This document shows positions 54,997-63,664 of a stretch of DNA of 64,000 bases, piece after piece (the first letter of the stretch is position 1; every line of letters starts with the position of its first letter). Below the pieces are notes generated by a model that saw only the letters and a program-made list of their open reading frames with translations, was not told where the DNA came from and did not search any database. The DNA lies in NCBI RefSeq assembly GCF_014650595.1, contig NZ_BMVG01000006.1, positions 248,001 to 312,000 on the forward strand. The letters run 5' to 3'. The DNA comes from Streptomyces alanosinicus. Its GTDB lineage: Bacteria > Actinomycetota > Actinomycetes > Streptomycetales > Streptomycetaceae. The position numbers and the translations under genes are program-made.

Positions 54997-55519
54997 GGGG
55001 CACCTCCTCCGTCCCGGTCGTCTGCGTTGCCCTGTTGTGTAGCCGCTGCCTTGCCTGTACTGCCTGTTCCGCTGGTGCTGCTTGCCGGTGCTGCTTACTG
55101 ATCGTATCTACGCGCCCGGCAATCAGCCGGTTCCCCCAGCGGTTCCCCTTCGAACTCCCGGCGGGCACTCCTGCTGCCATGGATCGTAGAGGTGGGTGAA
55201 GACCAGTGTCCCGCACCTGGCTGTGGACCCGGCCCGCCTCCTGGGGAGATGCCCGTCACCGGTACGAGGTTGATACGTGAAGCGGGTCTCACTGATACGT
55301 GTCCGGGGGCGGCGAGGGGGCGGTGGGGGGGCGGCGATGAGGGGCTGCGCGGCAGGTGGCCCCGGGTGCCGGAGGGCGGGCATAGCCGCGGGTGGCGGGC
55401 CCGGCCGATGCCGGGCGGGGGCCCGGAAGGGATGTGAACCCACCCCGTACGACGTGCTAATGTTCTGGGTGTCGGAAGGGGCCAGCCCGAAAGGGCCGGG
55501 ACCGGAAGACACACCCAAT
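54997..55519. promoter_or_regulatory. fhaA upstream region
   Basis: A 523-bp gap between the fhaA operon (leftward) and tRNA-Leu (rightward). It must hold both promoters. Candidate tRNA promoter: TGAACC (55435-55440) and TAATGT (55458-55463), 17 bp apart. Apart from GC-rich low-complexity sequence (about 55290-55430), I see no gene. Confidence 0.4.
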
Positions 55520-55603
55520 GCGCGGGTGGCGGAATAGGCAGACGCGCTGGATTCAGGTTCCAGTGCCCGCAAGGGCGTGGGGGTTCAACTCCCCCCTCGC
55601 GCA
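55520..55603 (+). tRNA. tRNA-Leu (anticodon CAG)
   Basis: A class II tRNA of 84 nt. Acceptor stem GCGCGGG / CTCGCGC with one G-U pair. The anticodon loop is TTCAGGT (CAG) on stem CTGGA/TCCAG. A long variable arm is present, and the T arm contains GGGGGTTCAACTCCCCC. CCA is not encoded. Confidence 0.96.
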
Positions 55604-56026
55604 CCGACGAAACGGTCGGCATCGTAATCACGATGCCGACCGTTTCTCTTTGTGCTGGTGCGGGGCGGGGGCGCCGTCCGGTGGGGGTCCGTGCCGGCGG
55701 GTGGCCGACGGCCGTCGGCGGCAGGGGTGTTGTTCTTCACTCGCCGCTGCCGCTTCTCTGTCGTCTCGTCTCCGTCTCCGTCTCCGCCTTCTCCGCCCTG
55801 AGTGCTGATGTGACTTCTCTCTCACTTCTCCCTCACATCTCTCCCGCGTCTCCCTCACGTCTGTCACGCGGGGCCTCTCCGGGGGTGGTGAGGTGGCGCG
55901 GTCGGGGTGGGGTGGGCCCGCCCTGTGGAGTGCCGTGGGGAGTAGTGCCGTGGGCCACATCGAGGGGATGCCCGAACTGGTCCTGGCGCGCGGGGGATTC
56001 GCGGCCGGCCCGTGATCAGTGGTCGC
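55604..56026. other. Non-coding gap after tRNA-Leu
   Basis: After the terminator at 55609-55646 this gap of about 380 bp contains low-complexity CT-rich sequence (about 55760-55870, with repeated TCTCC and TCTCAC units). No gene or regulatory site is recognised. Confidence 0.5.
55609..55646 (+). terminator. tRNA-Leu terminator
   Basis: A 17-bp perfect stem, GAAACGGTCGGCATCGT / ACGATGCCGACCGTTTC, with loop AATC, followed by TCTTTG. Confidence 0.9.
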
Positions 56027-56644
56027 CTAAGAGGACTCCTGGGTGTCCTGGTGTCCTTGGGTTCCCTCGGCGCCGAGGATCCTGGCGGTGAAGCCTGCCA
56101 GTCGCGCCCGCATCTCGTCGCGGGGCAGGCCCTGCTCGCCGGCCAGGTGCTCGACGAGGTCGGCGCGGGTGGCGGCGAGCAGGGCGTGGGCGGTGAAGTC
56201 GCTCTCGGGCAGCCCCGGAATCCGCTCCAGCAGCGTGCGGAGCAGGGTGTGGCACCAGGCGTAGTACTCCGCGCCGTAGGGACTGTCGCTGCCGGTCTGC
56301 TCCAGGGCGAGGGCGAGGTGGCGGTTGTCGAGCTTGAGGCACAGGACGGCGTCCAGCAGGGCCGGCACCCGCACCAGGGGCTCGGCGTCGGGCCCGAGCG
56401 GCGGCGGGCCCTGTTCGACCGCCGTTCTGACCGGTTCCAGGCGTGCGGCGTACAGGGCGCGGATCAGTCCGGTGCGATCGCCGAACGCGCGGAAGAGGGT
56501 CGCCTTGCCGACGCCGGCCGCGACCGCGATGTCGGCCATCGTGACGCTGTCGGGGCTCTGACAGTCGGCGAAGAGCGCGTCGGCGGCGGTGAAGACGGCC
56601 GCCCGGTTCCGCAGGGCGTCCTTGCGGGGTCTGCGCTCGCTCAC
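56027..56644 (-). CDS. TetR-family transcriptional regulator
   Basis: A 205-aa protein starting with GTG 56644 (GGGAGG 7 nt upstream). The N-terminal HTH (RNRAAVFTAADALFADCQSP, then MADIAVAAGVGKATLFRAFG) is typical; the C-terminal ligand-binding domain is variable. It is divergent from the SnoaL/NmrA genes, and two palindromic operators lie in the gap. Family knowledge predicts that it represses those genes until a ligand binds. Confidence 0.92.
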   Translation of the reverse strand: MSERRPRKDALRNRAAVFTAADALFADCQSPDSVTMADIAVAAGVGKATLFRAFGDRTGLIRALYAARLEPVRTAVEQGPPPLGPDAEPLVRVPALLDAVLCLKLDNRHLALALEQTGSDSPYGAEYYAWCHTLLRTLLERIPGLPESDFTAHALLAATRADLVEHLAGEQGLPRDEMRARLAGFTARILGAEGTQGHQDTQESS

Positions 56645-56726
56645 GTGGTTCCTCCCGGAGGGGTTCGGCCCCGGCGCGGGGTCCTCCCGCGCCGGGGGTG
56701 CCGGGCGCCGGTTCCCCGTGTTGCGA

Positions 56727-56777
56727 ACCGGACCAACGGTCCGTATCGTCGATCAAACCGGACCAAGGGTCCGTATC
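56727..56777. promoter_or_regulatory. Two identical-type operators for the TetR regulator
   Basis: ACCGGACCAACGGTCCGTATC (56727-56747) and ACCGGACCAAGGGTCCGTATC (56757-56777) share the inverted repeat CGGACC-N3-GGTCCG. Their starts are 30 bp apart, about three helical turns. They lie in the gap before the SnoaL gene, 156 bp long. Confidence 0.75.
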
Positions 56778-56800
56778 GTACGGGACGGACGGAGGGATCC

Positions 56801-57235
56801 ATGCCCATGCCCCCGCACACCTCAGCGGAAGAGCTCTACCGCCACAGCCTGCGGCTGCTCCTCGACAAGGACATCGCCGGCTGGGTCGGCCTGTGGGCCG
56901 AGGACGGCGTGATGGAGTTCCCCTTCGCGCCGCCGGGCTGGCCCGGCCGGCTCGAAGGCCGGGACGCGATCGCCGCTTATATGCGTGACTATCCCGACCA
57001 CATCGACCTGCACGGCTTCCCCGAGCTGCGGATCCACCGGACCGCGAGCCCCTGGACCATCGTGGTCGAGATGCGGGGCGTGGGCCGGCTGGTCGAGACC
57101 GGGGCGCCCTTCGACATGACCTACATCGCCGTCGTGTCCGCCCGGGAGGGACGCTTCACCTCCTACCGGGACTACTGGAACCCGCTCGCCGTCCAGCAGC
57201 CCGGCCTGGACTTCGCCGGAAGCGGTGCCCGATGA
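56801..57235 (+). CDS. SnoaL-like (NTF2 fold) protein
   Basis: 144 aa. An NTF2/SnoaL-like cone fold: HSLRLLLDKDIAGWVGLWAE, DGVMEFPFAPPGWPGRLEGR, and the C-terminal YIAVVSAREGRFTSYRDYWN. Such proteins are isomerases, cyclases or ligand-binding proteins; the substrate is unknown. Overlaps the next gene by 4 nt, so it is translationally coupled. Confidence 0.85.
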   Translation: MPMPPHTSAEELYRHSLRLLLDKDIAGWVGLWAEDGVMEFPFAPPGWPGRLEGRDAIAAYMRDYPDHIDLHGFPELRIHRTASPWTIVVEMRGVGRLVETGAPFDMTYIAVVSAREGRFTSYRDYWNPLAVQQPGLDFAGSGAR

Positions 57236-58074
57236 CCGCCGCCGGCACCGTCCTGGTCATCGGGGCCACCGGCACCACCGGCGGCCGTACCGCGGCGCGG
57301 CTGACCGCCGCCGGCCATGCCGTCCGGGCGGCGAGCCGCCGGGCCACCCCGCTGCCGGGCGCGGAAGCGGTCCGCTTCGACTGGTACGACCCCGCCACCC
57401 ACGGCGCCGCCCTCGCCGGGGCCGTGCGCGTCTACCTCGTCCCGCCGGTCGGCGACCCCGACCCGGCCGCCGTCATGCTGCCCTTCCTCCGCCGGGCCCG
57501 CGCCGCCGGCGTACGGCGTGCCGTGCTCCTCAGCTCCTCGGCCGTCCCCGAGGGCGGCCCGGGGGCGGGGGCGGTGCACCAGGCCCTGCCCGCACTGTTC
57601 GACGAGTGGGCGGTACTGCGGCCCTCCTGGTTCATGCAGAACTTCACCGGCGCGCACGTCCACGCCGACAGCATCCGCGAGGACGGCGTCATCCTGACCG
57701 CGGCCGGGTCCGGCCGGGTCGGATTCGTCGACGCCGACGACATCGCCGCCGTCGCGGTCCGTGCCCTGACCGACGAGCGGGCGCACAACAGCGACGCGGT
57801 CCTGACCGGACCGGAGGCGCTCCGCTACGACGACATCGCCGCCGTCCTCACGGAGGTCACCGGCCGGCCCGTGGTCCACCGGCGGCTGACGTACGAGCAA
57901 CTGCGCGACCGGCTGGCCGCGCGGATGCCGCCGGAGTTCGCCGCCATGCTGGCCGGGATGGACCGCGCCATCGCCGAGGGCGCCGAGGACCGCACCACCG
58001 ACACCGTGCGGCAGCTCACCGGCCGTCCACCGCACAGCTTCCGAGCCGTCGCCGTACGGGAGTTGAGGGCCTAG
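57232..58074 (+). CDS. NAD(P)-binding NmrA-like oxidoreductase
   Basis: A 280-aa atypical short-chain dehydrogenase. The dinucleotide-binding motif VIGATGTTGGRTAARL is at the N-terminus. The sequence lacks the YxxxK pair of classical SDRs, matching the NmrA/QOR2 type. It probably reduces quinones or binds NAD(P)H. Coupled to the SnoaL gene and controlled by the divergent TetR. Confidence 0.88.
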   Translation: MTAAGTVLVIGATGTTGGRTAARLTAAGHAVRAASRRATPLPGAEAVRFDWYDPATHGAALAGAVRVYLVPPVGDPDPAAVMLPFLRRARAAGVRRAVLLSSSAVPEGGPGAGAVHQALPALFDEWAVLRPSWFMQNFTGAHVHADSIREDGVILTAAGSGRVGFVDADDIAAVAVRALTDERAHNSDAVLTGPEALRYDDIAAVLTEVTGRPVVHRRLTYEQLRDRLAARMPPEFAAMLAGMDRAIAEGAEDRTTDTVRQLTGRPPHSFRAVAVRELRA

Positions 58075-58148
58075 GCCCCGGGGCAGCGCTTGGGGCAGGG
58101 CCTGGGGCAGGGCCTGGTCCGACGCACCGACGAGCGGGGCGGTGGCCG

Positions 58149-58205
58149 GCGACCAGGTCGGCAACCAAGTCGGCAACCAAGTCGGCGACCAGGTCTGCGG
58201 TCGTC
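58149..58205. repeat. Tandem repeat between NmrA and DUF2252 genes
   Basis: About five imperfect copies of an 11-12-bp unit (CAAGTCGGCAAC variants). Just upstream (58078-58118), three copies of GGGGCAGGGCCT-type occur. Non-coding. Confidence 0.6.
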
Positions 58206-58313
58206 GGCCGGATCGGTGATCGACGCATATCGGTCGTCGGTTGTACGGTCTGCACGAGTTGATGTTCGTGCCGGCCGTTGACGGCCGGCGGCTGTACGGG
58301 GGAGGCGGTCGCG

Positions 58314-59768
58314 ATGACCGGTGCCGGTGGGGACGTGGCGGACGCGGTGGCGGACACGGCGGCGGACACGGTGGAGCGTGGCGCGCGGCGGCTGCCGCGG
58401 GTGAGCGGGTTCGCCCAGTGGCCGCGGCAGGGCTCGCCCAAGGACGAGGGCAAGGCGCTGCGCACCAGCGTGCCGCGCAGTGCGCACCGCGCGCTCGACG
58501 TGGACGCCACCCGCCCCGACGCGGTCCGCGCGGTCACCGAGTCCAACGCCGGCCGTATCCCCGAGCTGACCCCCATCCGCGTCGGCCGGATGGCCGCCAC
58601 CCCGTTCGCCTTCCTGCGCGGCTCGGCCGGACTCATGGCGTACGACCTGGCCCGCACCCCCATGACCCGGATCGGCACCCAGATATGCGGGGATGCCCAC
58701 GCGGCCAACTTCGGCCTGTACGGCGACCCCCGCGGCGATCTCGTCATCGACCTCAACGACTTCGACGAGACCGTGCACGGCCCCTGGGAGTGGGACCTGA
58801 AGCGGCTCGCCGCCTCGCTGGTGCTCGCCGGACGGGAGGCCGGCGCCGACGAGGACACCTGCCGGGCCGCCGCCCAGGACACGGTCGGCGCCTACCGCCG
58901 CACCATGCGGCTGCTGGCCAAGCTGCCCGTGCTCGACGCGTGGAACGCCATCGCCGACGAGGAACTGGTCTCCCACACCGACGCCCACGATCTCCTCGGC
59001 ACCCTGCAGCGGGTCTCGCAGAAGGCCCGAGCCAACACCAGCGGCCGGTTCGCGGCGAAGTCCACGGAGGCGGTCGAGGACGGCGGGCGCCGCTTCGTGG
59101 ACGCCGCGCCCGTGCTGCGCCGCGTCCCGGACGAGGAGGCCCACGCGGTCGCCGCGTCCCTGGAGTCGTACATCCACACGCTCAGCGAGGACCGGCACCC
59201 GCTGCTCGCCCGGCACGCCGTGCACGACGTGGCCTTCCGGGTCGTCGGCACCGGCAGCGTCGGCACCCGGTCCTACGTCGTGCTGCTCCTCGACCACCGT
59301 GAGCAGCCGCTGGTGCTCCAGGTGAAGGAGGCCCGGCCCTCCGCGCTCGTCCCGCACCTGGCCACGGCCGGGTTCGAGGCGCCGGCCGTGGAGCACGAAG
59401 GCCGCCGCGTGGTCCTCGGGCAGAAGCGCATGCAGGTCGTCAGCGACATCCTGCTCGGCTGGACCACCGTCGACGGGCGGCCCTTCCAGGTGCGTCAGTT
59501 CCGCAACCGCAAGGGCAGCGTCGACCCCGCCGCCCTCGCCGCCGACCATGTCGACGACTACGGCCGGATGACCGGCGCGCTGCTGGCCCGCGCCCACTCC
59601 CACAGCGCCGACCCGCGGCTGATCGCCGGGTACTGCGGCAAGAACGAGGAACTGGACGAGGCGATAGCCGCCTTCGCCGTCGCCTACGCCGACCGCACGG
59701 AGGCCGACCACGCCGAACTGGTGACGGCGGTGCGGGCGGGGAGGATCCCGGCCGAGTCGGGAGTGTGA
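58314..59768 (+). CDS. DUF2252 family protein
   Basis: 484 aa, starting at ATG 58314 (GGGAGG 8 nt upstream). The DUF2252 domain covers most of it: FLRGSAGLMAYDLARTPMTR, then IGTQICGDAHAANFGLYGDP and LVIDLNDFDETVHGPWEWDL. The GDAHxxNFG and DxxDFDE motifs suggest a kinase-like (aminoglycoside phosphotransferase-type) fold. The function is unknown. The N-terminal 30 residues are Ala/Asp-rich. Confidence 0.9.
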   Translation: MTGAGGDVADAVADTAADTVERGARRLPRVSGFAQWPRQGSPKDEGKALRTSVPRSAHRALDVDATRPDAVRAVTESNAGRIPELTPIRVGRMAATPFAFLRGSAGLMAYDLARTPMTRIGTQICGDAHAANFGLYGDPRGDLVIDLNDFDETVHGPWEWDLKRLAASLVLAGREAGADEDTCRAAAQDTVGAYRRTMRLLAKLPVLDAWNAIADEELVSHTDAHDLLGTLQRVSQKARANTSGRFAAKSTEAVEDGGRRFVDAAPVLRRVPDEEAHAVAASLESYIHTLSEDRHPLLARHAVHDVAFRVVGTGSVGTRSYVVLLLDHREQPLVLQVKEARPSALVPHLATAGFEAPAVEHEGRRVVLGQKRMQVVSDILLGWTTVDGRPFQVRQFRNRKGSVDPAALAADHVDDYGRMTGALLARAHSHSADPRLIAGYCGKNEELDEAIAAFAVAYADRTEADHAELVTAVRAGRIPAESGV

Positions 59769-59787
59769 GGTGTCGGTTATCTGGGTG

Positions 59788-59862
59788 CGAGGGGCCGGGT
59801 GTCCGGGCATGAGGGGCTGGGTGTTCGAGCATGAGGGGGCGAGTGTTCGGGCATGAGGGGCC
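59788..59862. repeat. Tandem repeat before the J-domain gene
   Basis: Three to four imperfect copies of a unit of about 23-25 bp with core CGGGCATGAGGGGC and GTGTTCG. Non-coding. Confidence 0.6.
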
Positions 59863-59946
59863 TCGGCGCCGAAGGGGGGCCGGGGGCGGGCCGGGGGCGT
59901 GAAGGGCTTTTGAGGGGGCGGGACCGCGGCCCCCTATGCTGTTCGC

Positions 59947-60759
59947 GTGACGACCCCGGAACCCGATCAGTCCCAGGCACCGCGGCCCGAGGAACGGCTC
60001 GAACAGGCCGTACGGGCCGCCGAACAGGCATTGATCGAGTACGAGATCGCCGTGGAGACATTCCGGGTCGAGGTCGAGAACTTCTCCCGGCTGCATGAGC
60101 GGAAGCTCGGCCCCCTCTACCTCCGTATCGAGGAGCTGGACGCCGAGATCGCCGAGGCGAAGGCCGCCCGCACCGGCGACCCGGAGGACATCCGCCGCGC
60201 CGAGGAGGCCCGCGCCCGCGTCCTGCCGATCCCCGGCGTCGAGGAACTGCTGAACGGCTGGATGGACGGCCACGGCCTGTTCCCGGAAGCCGCCGCCATG
60301 CTCACCGACCAGGCCGTACGGCCCCCGGAGCGGGTGCGGCCCAGCGAGGAGGCCCGCAAGCTCTACCGCGAGCTGGCCCGCAAGGCCCACCCCGACCTCG
60401 CCCAGGAGGAAGCGGAACGGCAGCGGCGCGAGGAGTTCATCACCCGCGTCAACGCCGCCTACGCCCGCGGCGACGCGGCCCTGCTGAAGGAGCTGGCCGA
60501 GGAATGGGCGGCCGGGCCGGTACCGCCCGAGCGGCGCCCGAGCCCCGCCGAGGAGCTCTACGCCCGCCTCGAATGGCTCGCCCAGCGCAAGGAACTCCTC
60601 ACTCTCGTCGCCCGCGAACTGGAGGAGGGCGCCATCGCCGGCATGCTGCGGCTCGCCCCGGACGACCCCGACGGGCTCCTCGACGAGATCGCCGGAAAGC
60701 TGCGCTCCGACATCGCCCAGCGGGAGGCGGAACTGGCGGCCCTGCTGGCGCAGGACTGA
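59947..60759 (+). CDS. J-domain-containing protein
   Basis: 270 aa, GTG start. The N-terminal half is a charged coiled coil (about 15-90), followed by a linker. The J-domain-like segment at about residues 136-185 has the HPD motif (LARKAHPDLAQEEAERQRRE), and another coiled coil ends the protein. It may recruit DnaK to some substrate; no zinc-finger or client-binding domain of canonical DnaJ is present. Confidence 0.8.
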   Translation: MTTPEPDQSQAPRPEERLEQAVRAAEQALIEYEIAVETFRVEVENFSRLHERKLGPLYLRIEELDAEIAEAKAARTGDPEDIRRAEEARARVLPIPGVEELLNGWMDGHGLFPEAAAMLTDQAVRPPERVRPSEEARKLYRELARKAHPDLAQEEAERQRREEFITRVNAAYARGDAALLKELAEEWAAGPVPPERRPSPAEELYARLEWLAQRKELLTLVARELEEGAIAGMLRLAPDDPDGLLDEIAGKLRSDIAQREAELAALLAQD

Positions 60760-60809
60760 GCCCCCGCTCCCCCCGCCGGTGCCCGGAGGCTTCGGGTAGC
60801 GTCGGGGAC

Positions 60810-61157
60810 ATGAATTTCGCAGCTCGTGTACCCACGGTCGAGGTCATGGACCTCAAGGACGGCGACTTCCTGCTGGACGTCCGCGAGGACGACGAGTGGC
60901 AGGCGGGCCACGCCGAGGGGGCGCTGCACATCCCCATGAGCGACTTCGTGGCCCGCTACGGCGAGCTGACCGAGGCCGCCCCGCAGGACGGCCGCGTCCA
61001 CGTCATCTGCCGCTCCGGCGGCCGCTCGGCCCAGGTCACCATGTACCTGGTCCAGCAGGGCATCGAGGCGGTCAACGTCGACGGCGGCATGCAGATCTGG
61101 CAGACCTCGGGCCGCCCGGTCATCACGGACGAGGGCCAGCCCGGCTTCGTGCTGTAG
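60810..61157 (+). CDS. Rhodanese-like sulfurtransferase
   Basis: 115 aa, single rhodanese domain. DVREDDEWQAGHAEGALHIP, the active-site loop CRSGGRSA (catalytic Cys at about residue 70) and the C-terminal GGMQIWQTSGRPV are characteristic. Transfers sulfane sulfur or acts in redox signalling; the partner is not evident. It stands alone downstream of the J-domain gene. Confidence 0.92.
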   Translation: MNFAARVPTVEVMDLKDGDFLLDVREDDEWQAGHAEGALHIPMSDFVARYGELTEAAPQDGRVHVICRSGGRSAQVTMYLVQQGIEAVNVDGGMQIWQTSGRPVITDEGQPGFVL

Positions 61158-61289
61158 CCCCGCGACCGCGCCGGGGCGCCCGTCCTCCGCGCCGGGGCGC
61201 ATGCTGCCCGAGGGCGCGTGCCGTCTCGCAGGGTGTGCGGGGCAGCCCACAGACGCAGCCCACAGGACGCAGCTCACGGGATGTGCGGG

Positions 61290-62432
61290 TCAGCCCAGTG
61301 GATGGGCGGCCAGCAGGTCCCCGAGCCGCTCCTCGTGCGCCGCCGCCGGGCCGAGCGCCAGCTCCAGGTGCTTGGCCCAGGCGTGATACCGGTGCAGCGC
61401 ATAGTCGGTGTCGGCGCCGAACCCGCCGTGCAGATGCTGTGCCGTCTGCACCACCCGGCGGACCCCCTCCGCCGCCCAGATCTTCGCCACCGCCACATCC
61501 CCGGCCGCGGGCAGCGCCCCCGGCGCCCCCGAGGCGATCCGCCAGGCGGCCTGCCAGAGCGTGGCCTCCATGGCGCGCAGATCGATGTACCGGTCCGCGG
61601 CCTGCACCGCCACCGCCTGGAACGTCGCGAGCGGAAACCCGAACTGCTCCCGCTTCCCGGTGTACTCGGCCGTCATCCCCAGCACCCGCTCGCCCAGCCC
61701 CAGCGCCAGCGCACAGGTGCCGGTCGTGAGCAGCGCATGCAGCCACTCCCAGGCACCCTCGGCCTCGATGACGTCGGCCGCGTCGATCCGCGCGGACGTG
61801 AGCCGCAGTTCGGCCAGCCGCTCCCCGCTGGTGGAGACCTGCTCGGCGAGGACCACCCCGTCCCGCTCGCGCGGTACCAGCGCGAGCACGGTCCGCTCGG
61901 CGCCCGTCCCCTCCACATGCGCCGGTACGACGACGAGGTCCGCGTCGTACGCCCACGGCACCGCCGTCTGCACCCCGTCCAGCACCCAGGCCGCGCCGTC
62001 CCGTCGTGCGCCGACGGCCAGTTCGGCCGGGTCGTGGCCGCTGCGGCCGTTCGCCGCGACCGTCAGCACCAGCTCGCCCCGCCCGGCCCGAGCCGGCACC
62101 CGCCCCGCCAACTCCGGCCCGCCGTACGCCTGTACGGCCGCTGCCGCCGCGCTGTGCTCCAGCAGCGGCACCCGGGCGAGCACCTTGGCGGACTCGCGCA
62201 GCACCAGGCACAGCGCGATCGCGTCCAGCCCGGAACCGCCGTGTGCCTCGTCGAGCAGCAGACTCAGCAGGTCCGCCTCGGCCAGCCGGGACCACAGGGC
62301 CCGGTCGAAGCCCTCGGCCACGGCACCGGTGGTGAGCGCCGGGCTGGGCACCGCGTCCGGTGCCACGCCGGCGAACACCCCGCGGGCCGCCTCGGCCGCC
62401 GCCCGCTGCTCCTCGGTGAAGGTGAAGTCCAC
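61290..62432 (-). CDS. Acyl-CoA dehydrogenase
   Basis: A 380-aa flavoprotein starting with GTG 62432 (MDFTFTEEQRAAAEAARGVF). The three-domain architecture fits the family. Typical segments: ALCLVLRESAKVLARVPLLE, GERVLGMTAEYTGKREQFGF and LHRYHAWAKHLELALG. The protein introduces a C2-C3 double bond in acyl-CoA, passing electrons to ETF. A large Ala-rich region in the middle is normal for actinobacterial members. The substrate is unknown. Confidence 0.9.
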   Translation of the reverse strand: MDFTFTEEQRAAAEAARGVFAGVAPDAVPSPALTTGAVAEGFDRALWSRLAEADLLSLLLDEAHGGSGLDAIALCLVLRESAKVLARVPLLEHSAAAAAVQAYGGPELAGRVPARAGRGELVLTVAANGRSGHDPAELAVGARRDGAAWVLDGVQTAVPWAYDADLVVVPAHVEGTGAERTVLALVPRERDGVVLAEQVSTSGERLAELRLTSARIDAADVIEAEGAWEWLHALLTTGTCALALGLGERVLGMTAEYTGKREQFGFPLATFQAVAVQAADRYIDLRAMEATLWQAAWRIASGAPGALPAAGDVAVAKIWAAEGVRRVVQTAQHLHGGFGADTDYALHRYHAWAKHLELALGPAAAHEERLGDLLAAHPLG

Positions 62433-62599
62433 GGCCTGTCCTTCCGGCGAGTCCGGTGAGCTGACGGTGCGTCAAGATAGAACAGGTTCTAGAAGAAGGG
62501 AATGGCCTCCGGAAGAAGGGATGGTTTCTGGGAGGAGGAAGGGATGGCGTCTGGAAAGAGGGAACGGCGCGGGCTTCCCGTCCTCAGCGGTCGAATACC

Positions 62600-63664
62600 T
62601 CAGCGGTCGAAGTCCAGCTCCACCTGCTCCGTCAGCGGATGCGACTGGCAGGCCAGCACATATCCGGCTTCCGTCTCCTCCGTCTCCAGCGCGAAGTTGC
62701 GGTCCATGCGGACCTCGCCGGAGACCAGGAAGGCGCGGCACGTCCCGCAGACTCCGCCCTTGCAGGCGTAGGGCGCGTCGGGGCGGTTGCGCAGGACCGT
62801 CTCCAGCAGGGACTCTCCTTCCTGCACGGGCCAGGTCCCGCCGCGCCCGTCGAGCCGCGCGGTGACCGTGCTGTGCGCGGGGGTCCCGGCGGTGCCGGCC
62901 GACGTGGAGCCCGCGTCCACATGGAAGATCTCCTGATGGATACGGGAGCGGTCCACGGAGAGCTCCCGCAGCGCCTGCTCCGCGCCCTGCACCAGCCCGT
63001 ACGGTCCGCACAGGAACCAGCCCGCGACCCGGTCGACCGGCAGCAGCGCGGGCAGCAACGCGCTGAGCCGCTCACGGTCGAGCCGGCCGGACGGCAGGCC
63101 CGCCTGCTGCTCCTCGCGGGAGAGCACGGTCACCAGCTGAAACCGCTCGGGATAGCGGTCCTTCAGGTCGGCGACCTCCTCCAGGAACATCGTCGAGGCC
63201 GCCGTGCGGTCACTGCGTATCAGGCAGAACCGGGCCGCGGGCTCACGTGCCAGCAGCGTGGAGACGATGGACAGCACCGGGGTGATGCCGCTGCCGCCGA
63301 CGACCGCCGCGTAGAGGCCGGGCGTCGGTTCGAGGGTGAAGCGGCCGGCCGGGATCATCACATCCAGCACGTCGCCGACGTTGATCTCCTTCAGCGCGTA
63401 GGCGGAGAAGGTGCCGCCCTCCACCAGCCGCACACCCACCCGCAGCGTGTCCGGGCCGGCGCCGGCCGGATCGGGTGCGGGGGAGCAGATCGAGTACGTG
63501 CGCCGGATCTCGGTGCCGTCGACCTGCCGGCGCAGTGCCAGGTGCTGGCCGGGTGCGTGCCGGTACTCCGCGCGCAACTCGGGCGGGACGGTGAAGGTGA
63601 GGGCGACGGCGTCGTCGGTGATCCGGTCGACCGCGGCCACCGGGAGCGGGTGGAAGCGCGCCAT
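62600..63664 (-). CDS. paaE: Phenylacetyl-CoA epoxidase reductase subunit PaaE
   Basis: 354 aa, starting at ATG 63664. The N-terminal FAD-binding domain (RRTYSICSPAPD) is followed by the NAD(P)-binding domain (AAVVGGSGITPVLSIVSTLL). A C-terminal plant-type [2Fe-2S] domain has Cys ligands in CKGGVCGTC, with the fourth in VLACQSHPL. It passes electrons from NADPH to the PaaABC oxygenase. Overlaps the paaD stop by 1 nt (TGATG). Confidence 0.9.
   Translation of the reverse strand: MARFHPLPVAAVDRITDDAVALTFTVPPELRAEYRHAPGQHLALRRQVDGTEIRRTYSICSPAPDPAGAGPDTLRVGVRLVEGGTFSAYALKEINVGDVLDVMIPAGRFTLEPTPGLYAAVVGGSGITPVLSIVSTLLAREPAARFCLIRSDRTAASTMFLEEVADLKDRYPERFQLVTVLSREEQQAGLPSGRLDRERLSALLPALLPVDRVAGWFLCGPYGLVQGAEQALRELSVDRSRIHQEIFHVDAGSTSAGTAGTPAHSTVTARLDGRGGTWPVQEGESLLETVLRNRPDAPYACKGGVCGTCRAFLVSGEVRMDRNFALETEETEAGYVLACQSHPLTEQVELDFDR

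Noticed and set aside
19739..55603. tRNA genes as integration sites of a mobile element
   Set aside because: All three tRNAs have intact flanking terminators; no integrase or duplicated tRNA end was seen in the window.
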